In this document: in pieces, positions 5,179 to 7,575 of the stretch | How the letters are laid out: the number at the start of each line of letters is the position of its first letter | Position numbering within the stretch: position 1 is the stretch's first letter | Origin: Candidatus Woesearchaeota archaeon | GTDB taxonomy: Archaea > Nanobdellota > Nanobdellia > Woesearchaeales > UBA12501 | Reading direction: 5' to 3' | Assembly: GCA_026394915.1 (NCBI GenBank) | Contig: JAPLZS010000163.1 | Location: forward strand, 1-7,575 | Length of the DNA stretch: 7,575 nucleotides | Notes under the pieces: generated by a model | What the model saw: the letters and a program-made list of their open reading frames with translations, nothing else | The model's database searches: none | Told to the model about the DNA's origin: nothing | Made by a program: the position numbers and the translations under genes

Positions 5179-5255
5179 AATTGGATATATAACAAACCAT
5201 TTATTATAAGGTTATAACCCTTTTATTTCATCTTCCTTATATTCCCCCCACAATC

Positions 5256-5266
5256 TTTATATATAT
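5256..5266 (+). promoter_or_regulatory. TATA box for aspS
   Basis: TTTATATATAT is centred 27 bp before the aspS ATG at 5288. No Shine-Dalgarno is present in the 20 bases before the ATG. Both points indicate a leaderless aspS mRNA. Confidence 0.7.
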
Positions 5267-5287
5267 GGCCTATACAACCAAAATACC

Positions 5288-7087
5288 ATGAAAAGAACTC
5301 ATACATGCGGAGACCTTGGGATAAAAGAAGATGGCAAAGAGGTAACTCTGCAGGGCTGGGTTGACACAAGAAGAGACCATGGCGGCTTGATATTCGTAGA
5401 CCTAAGGGACAGGTATGGCCTGACCCAGATTGTCCTTGATCCTAACTCCAAGGGTTTTGGAGAGGCAGCTCAGTTAAGAAGAGAGGACTGCATACAGATA
5501 ACAGGTAAGGTAAGGCCAAGGCCCCAAGGCATGGCAAATGAGAATCTCAAGACAGGCAAGATAGAGGTATATGTCGCAAAAGAATTGATCATACTCAACA
5601 AATCAGAGACTCCTCCTATTGAGATTGATGACAGGAAATTAGCGAACGAAGAAGTGAGGATGAAGTACAGGTTCTTAGACTTGAGAAGGCCTTCAATGCA
5701 GAAAAAGCTCATCTTGAGGCATAAGGTCGGCCAGGCTGTAAGGAATTATCTTTCTGACAATGATTTCATAGAAGTCGAAACACCTTTGCTTGTCAGGGCA
5801 ACTCCAGAAGGAGCAAGGGATTATCTTGTTCCGAGCAGAGTTCATCCTGGAAAATTCTATGCTCTTCCACAAAGTCCTCAGCTTTACAAACAGCTGCTCA
5901 TGGTCGCAGGAATGGACAGATATTTCCAATTGGCAAAGTGCCTGAGAGACGAAGATCTTAGGGCAGACAGGCAGCCTGAATTCACTCAGATTGATATTGA
6001 GATGAGCTTCCTTGATGAAGAGGACATCTATAGGCTTATGGAAGGCCTGATAAAAGTCGCATTCAAGACAGCAGACATTGATGTAAAGATCCCATTCAAG
6101 AGAATAGCATATGATGAGGCAATGGAAAGATACGGCTCTGACAAGCCAGATGTAAGATTCGGGCTTGAGCTGGTAAATGTCAGCGACATTGTAAAAGCAA
6201 GCAATTTTGAGGTATTCACAAAAGCCATTGCATCAGGCGGAAAAGTCAAGTGCATAAATGCAAAAGGCTGCGCAAAATTCTCAAGGACAGACATAGAGGA
6301 TCTGACTGCATTTGTCGCAATCTACAAGGCAAAAGGCCTGGCATGGGCAAAGATAAATGATGCTGGCAAGATGGAAAGCTCGATTGTAAAATTCTTCTCA
6401 GACAAGGTGCAGGCAGACATTGTGAAGAAGACAGATGCAAAGAAAGGAGACTTGTTGTTGTTCGTTGCAGACCACAAGCACTTCACAGTCAATGATGCTC
6501 TTGGAAATCTGAGATTAAAGCTTGCAGAGAAGCTTAACCTGATAAAGAAGGATGAATTCAATTTCATCTGGGTTGTAGACTTCCCTCTGCTTGATTTTGA
6601 CGAAGATATGCAGAGGCATGTTTCTGTGCATCATCCATTCACATGCCCTAAAGATGAGGATATAAAATTCCTTGACAAAGAGCCAGGCAAGGTAAAGGCA
6701 AAGGCATATGATCTCACGCTCAACGGAGTAGAGATAGGCGGAGGATCCATCAGGATCCATAAGAAAGAATTGCAGGAGAAGATATTCAAGACACTCAGCA
6801 TATCAAAAGAAGAGGCAGAGAGGAAGTTCGGATTCCTTCTTGATGCATTCAGGTACGGAGCTCCTCCTCACGGAGGATTGGCATTCGGATTTGACAGGCT
6901 TATTGCATTGATATGCGGCACAAGCGACATAAGAGAAGTCATTGCATTCCCTAAGAACAAGGCAGCAGAAGGCCCTATGGACGGCTGCCCAAGCGATGTT
7001 GATCCTGACCAGGTAAAAGAATTGCACATAAAGATGGAGATAAAGAGCAAGGCTGTAAATCCAAAAGGGGCAGAGCTCTCGAAGTGA
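5288..7087 (+). CDS. aspS: Aspartyl-tRNA synthetase, bacterial type
   Basis: This enzyme charges tRNA-Asp with aspartate using ATP in the cytoplasm. The 599-aa product has the bacterial architecture. The N-terminal OB-fold anticodon-binding domain (about 1-105) contains GWVDTRRDHGGLIFVDLRDR. The class II catalytic core has VETPLL (163-168), the QSPQLYKQ loop (195-202), and motif 2 with R220, DED (221-223) and RQPEFTQIDIEMSF from 228. A GAD insertion spans about 290-410. Motif 3 is GLAFGFDRL, with the conserved arginine at R537. Archaeal AspRS is normally about 430 residues and lacks GAD, so this copy is of bacterial type. H31 replaces the leucine of E. coli-type discriminating enzymes and matches non-discriminating bacterial AspRS, so it may also charge tRNA-Asn; that is inference. 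The ATG is fixed by the leaderless TATA spacing and the normal N-terminus (HTCGDL). Confidence 0.97.
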   Translation: MKRTHTCGDLGIKEDGKEVTLQGWVDTRRDHGGLIFVDLRDRYGLTQIVLDPNSKGFGEAAQLRREDCIQITGKVRPRPQGMANENLKTGKIEVYVAKELIILNKSETPPIEIDDRKLANEEVRMKYRFLDLRRPSMQKKLILRHKVGQAVRNYLSDNDFIEVETPLLVRATPEGARDYLVPSRVHPGKFYALPQSPQLYKQLLMVAGMDRYFQLAKCLRDEDLRADRQPEFTQIDIEMSFLDEEDIYRLMEGLIKVAFKTADIDVKIPFKRIAYDEAMERYGSDKPDVRFGLELVNVSDIVKASNFEVFTKAIASGGKVKCINAKGCAKFSRTDIEDLTAFVAIYKAKGLAWAKINDAGKMESSIVKFFSDKVQADIVKKTDAKKGDLLLFVADHKHFTVNDALGNLRLKLAEKLNLIKKDEFNFIWVVDFPLLDFDEDMQRHVSVHHPFTCPKDEDIKFLDKEPGKVKAKAYDLTLNGVEIGGGSIRIHKKELQEKIFKTLSISKEEAERKFGFLLDAFRYGAPPHGGLAFGFDRLIALICGTSDIREVIAFPKNKAAEGPMDGCPSDVDPDQVKELHIKMEIKSKAVNPKGAELSK

Positions 7088-7099
7088 ATTATTTTTATT
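7088..7099 (+). terminator. T-rich terminator motif after aspS
   Basis: ATTATTTTTATT begins directly after the aspS stop codon and matches 12 bases of the 14-mers at 692-705 and 827-840. A T5 tract in this position fits an archaeal terminator. Confidence 0.4.
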
Positions 7100-7178
7100 A
7101 TGAGTTCTCTTTTATTCCGGAACATTTCTGTAGCACTCTGGAAATGCTTCACAGGACACTGGACATCCCGGCGTAAGG

Positions 7179-7186
7179 TTTATATT
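7179..7186 (+). promoter_or_regulatory. TATA box for the Bro-N gene
   Basis: TTTATATT, preceded by TAAGG, predicts transcription from about 7209. That leaves a leader of about 38 bases before the ATG at 7247, unlike the leaderless genes elsewhere in the window. Confidence 0.5.
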
Positions 7187-7213
7187 CATGCTCTGTTTAA
7201 CAGGGTAAATCCG

Positions 7214-7231
7214 GAAAAATCACGATTTTTC
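7214..7231 (+). other. Leader hairpin upstream of the Bro-N gene
   Basis: GAAAAATC (7214-7221) and GATTTTTC (7224-7231) are perfect complements around two bases (a realistic loop is four). The hairpin lies in the predicted leader, 15 bases before the ATG, just upstream of AAAAAGGG, the only Shine-Dalgarno-like sequence. It could influence translation; this is not demonstrated. Confidence 0.4.
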
Positions 7232-7246
7232 AGAAAAAGGGTCAAA

Positions 7247-7575
7247 ATGGATAAAGGAAATGCATTGGTTGTTTTTCAGGGGAAACATATTAGACGGCAA
7301 TGGTATAACAATAAATGGTATTTCTCAGTTGTGGATATTGTGGAAGCATTAACAGATAGCCCCACTCCCAGGCAGTATTGGGGTAAGGTAAAAGATAGGG
7401 AATTCAACCAGATTGAGTTGTCCCCAATTTGGGTACAACTGAAACTCCCATCAGCAGATGGCAAGAATTATGAGACAGACTGCGCAAATACAGAAGCCAT
7501 GTTCAGGATAATCCAGTCTATACCCTCCAAAAAAGCCGAACCATTCAAACAATGGCTGGCTCAAGTCGGCTATGA
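7247..7575 (+). CDS. Bro-N domain protein (phage antirepressor/DinD-like), 5' part
   Basis: The frame is open to the right edge; 109 codons are visible, so the C-terminus is missing. The sequence is a Bro-N domain: LVVFQGKHIRRQWYNNKWYF, then SVVDIVEALTDSPTPRQYW, a KLPSADGKNYETDCANTEAM block and IIQSIPSKKAEPFKQWLAQV. Bro-N domains are DNA-binding modules in baculovirus BRO proteins, phage antirepressors and DinD-like chromosomal proteins. The spacing of the LTDS and DCANTE blocks matches the chromosomal DinD-like group. The ATG at 7247 places the domain at the normal distance from the N-terminus. The same frame is open back to an ATG at 7100, but the extra 49 residues are basic and unlike the family. 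It follows aspS by about 160 bases with its own TATA box and is probably an accessory or mobile-element gene. Confidence 0.88.
   Translation, partial: MDKGNALVVFQGKHIRRQWYNNKWYFSVVDIVEALTDSPTPRQYWGKVKDREFNQIELSPIWVQLKLPSADGKNYETDCANTEAMFRIIQSIPSKKAEPFKQWLAQVGY

Noticed and set aside
7100..7246. An N-terminal extension of the Bro-N protein from the ATG at 7100
   Set aside because: The added residues are basic and unlike the family, a TATA box lies inside the stretch, and the 7247 start matches the expected N-terminus.

Overview
The window looks archaeal, and its gene content suggests a DPANN-like lineage (for example Woesearchaeota or relatives). This lineage call is inference. Transcription signals are archaeal: strong TATA elements lie about 24-26 bp upstream of start codons at several genes, which implies leaderless mRNAs, and arginine is mostly AGA/AGG. 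Some gene content is bacterial in type, including a full-length bacterial-type aspartyl-tRNA synthetase and a YbcJ-like S4 protein.

Layout. (1) At 2-667 (+) is the C-terminal part of an L-2-hydroxyglutarate oxidase-like FAD enzyme, cut by the window edge. (2) At 690-840 is a dense cluster of hairpins between converging genes; it resembles IS200/IS605 subterminal palindromes and probably also terminates transcription. (3) At 848-1464 (-) is a two-gene operon: an unrecognised 127-aa protein followed by the YbcJ-like protein. (4) At 1544-4157 is a compact type II restriction-modification cassette. It holds vsr (-), diverging from one palindromic TATA element, then a cytosine-5 DNA methyltransferase (+), then an overlapping restriction endonuclease (+). 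A 12-bp inverted repeat sits at each end. (5) At 4158-4274 is a structured intergenic element with its own TATA box. (6) At 4275-5087 (-) is a protein with two likely winged-helix regions; its promoter carries a perfect 24-bp palindrome. (7) At 5288-7087 (+) is aspS. (8) At 7247-7575 (+) is the start of a Bro-N domain protein, cut by the right edge.

How the genes work together. The methyltransferase should protect host DNA, the endonuclease should cut unmodified DNA, and Vsr should repair T:G mismatches left when 5-methylcytosine deaminates. Sharing one palindromic TATA element may couple repair to methylation. The endonuclease combines a C-terminal domain I recognise as NgoFVII-like and B3-like with an N-terminal half lacking an obvious phospholipase-D motif. 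The inverted repeats at the edges suggest the three genes move as a unit. The flanking Bro-N gene and the hairpin cluster also suggest an accessory region inserted among housekeeping genes. No rRNA, tRNA or CRISPR array was seen.
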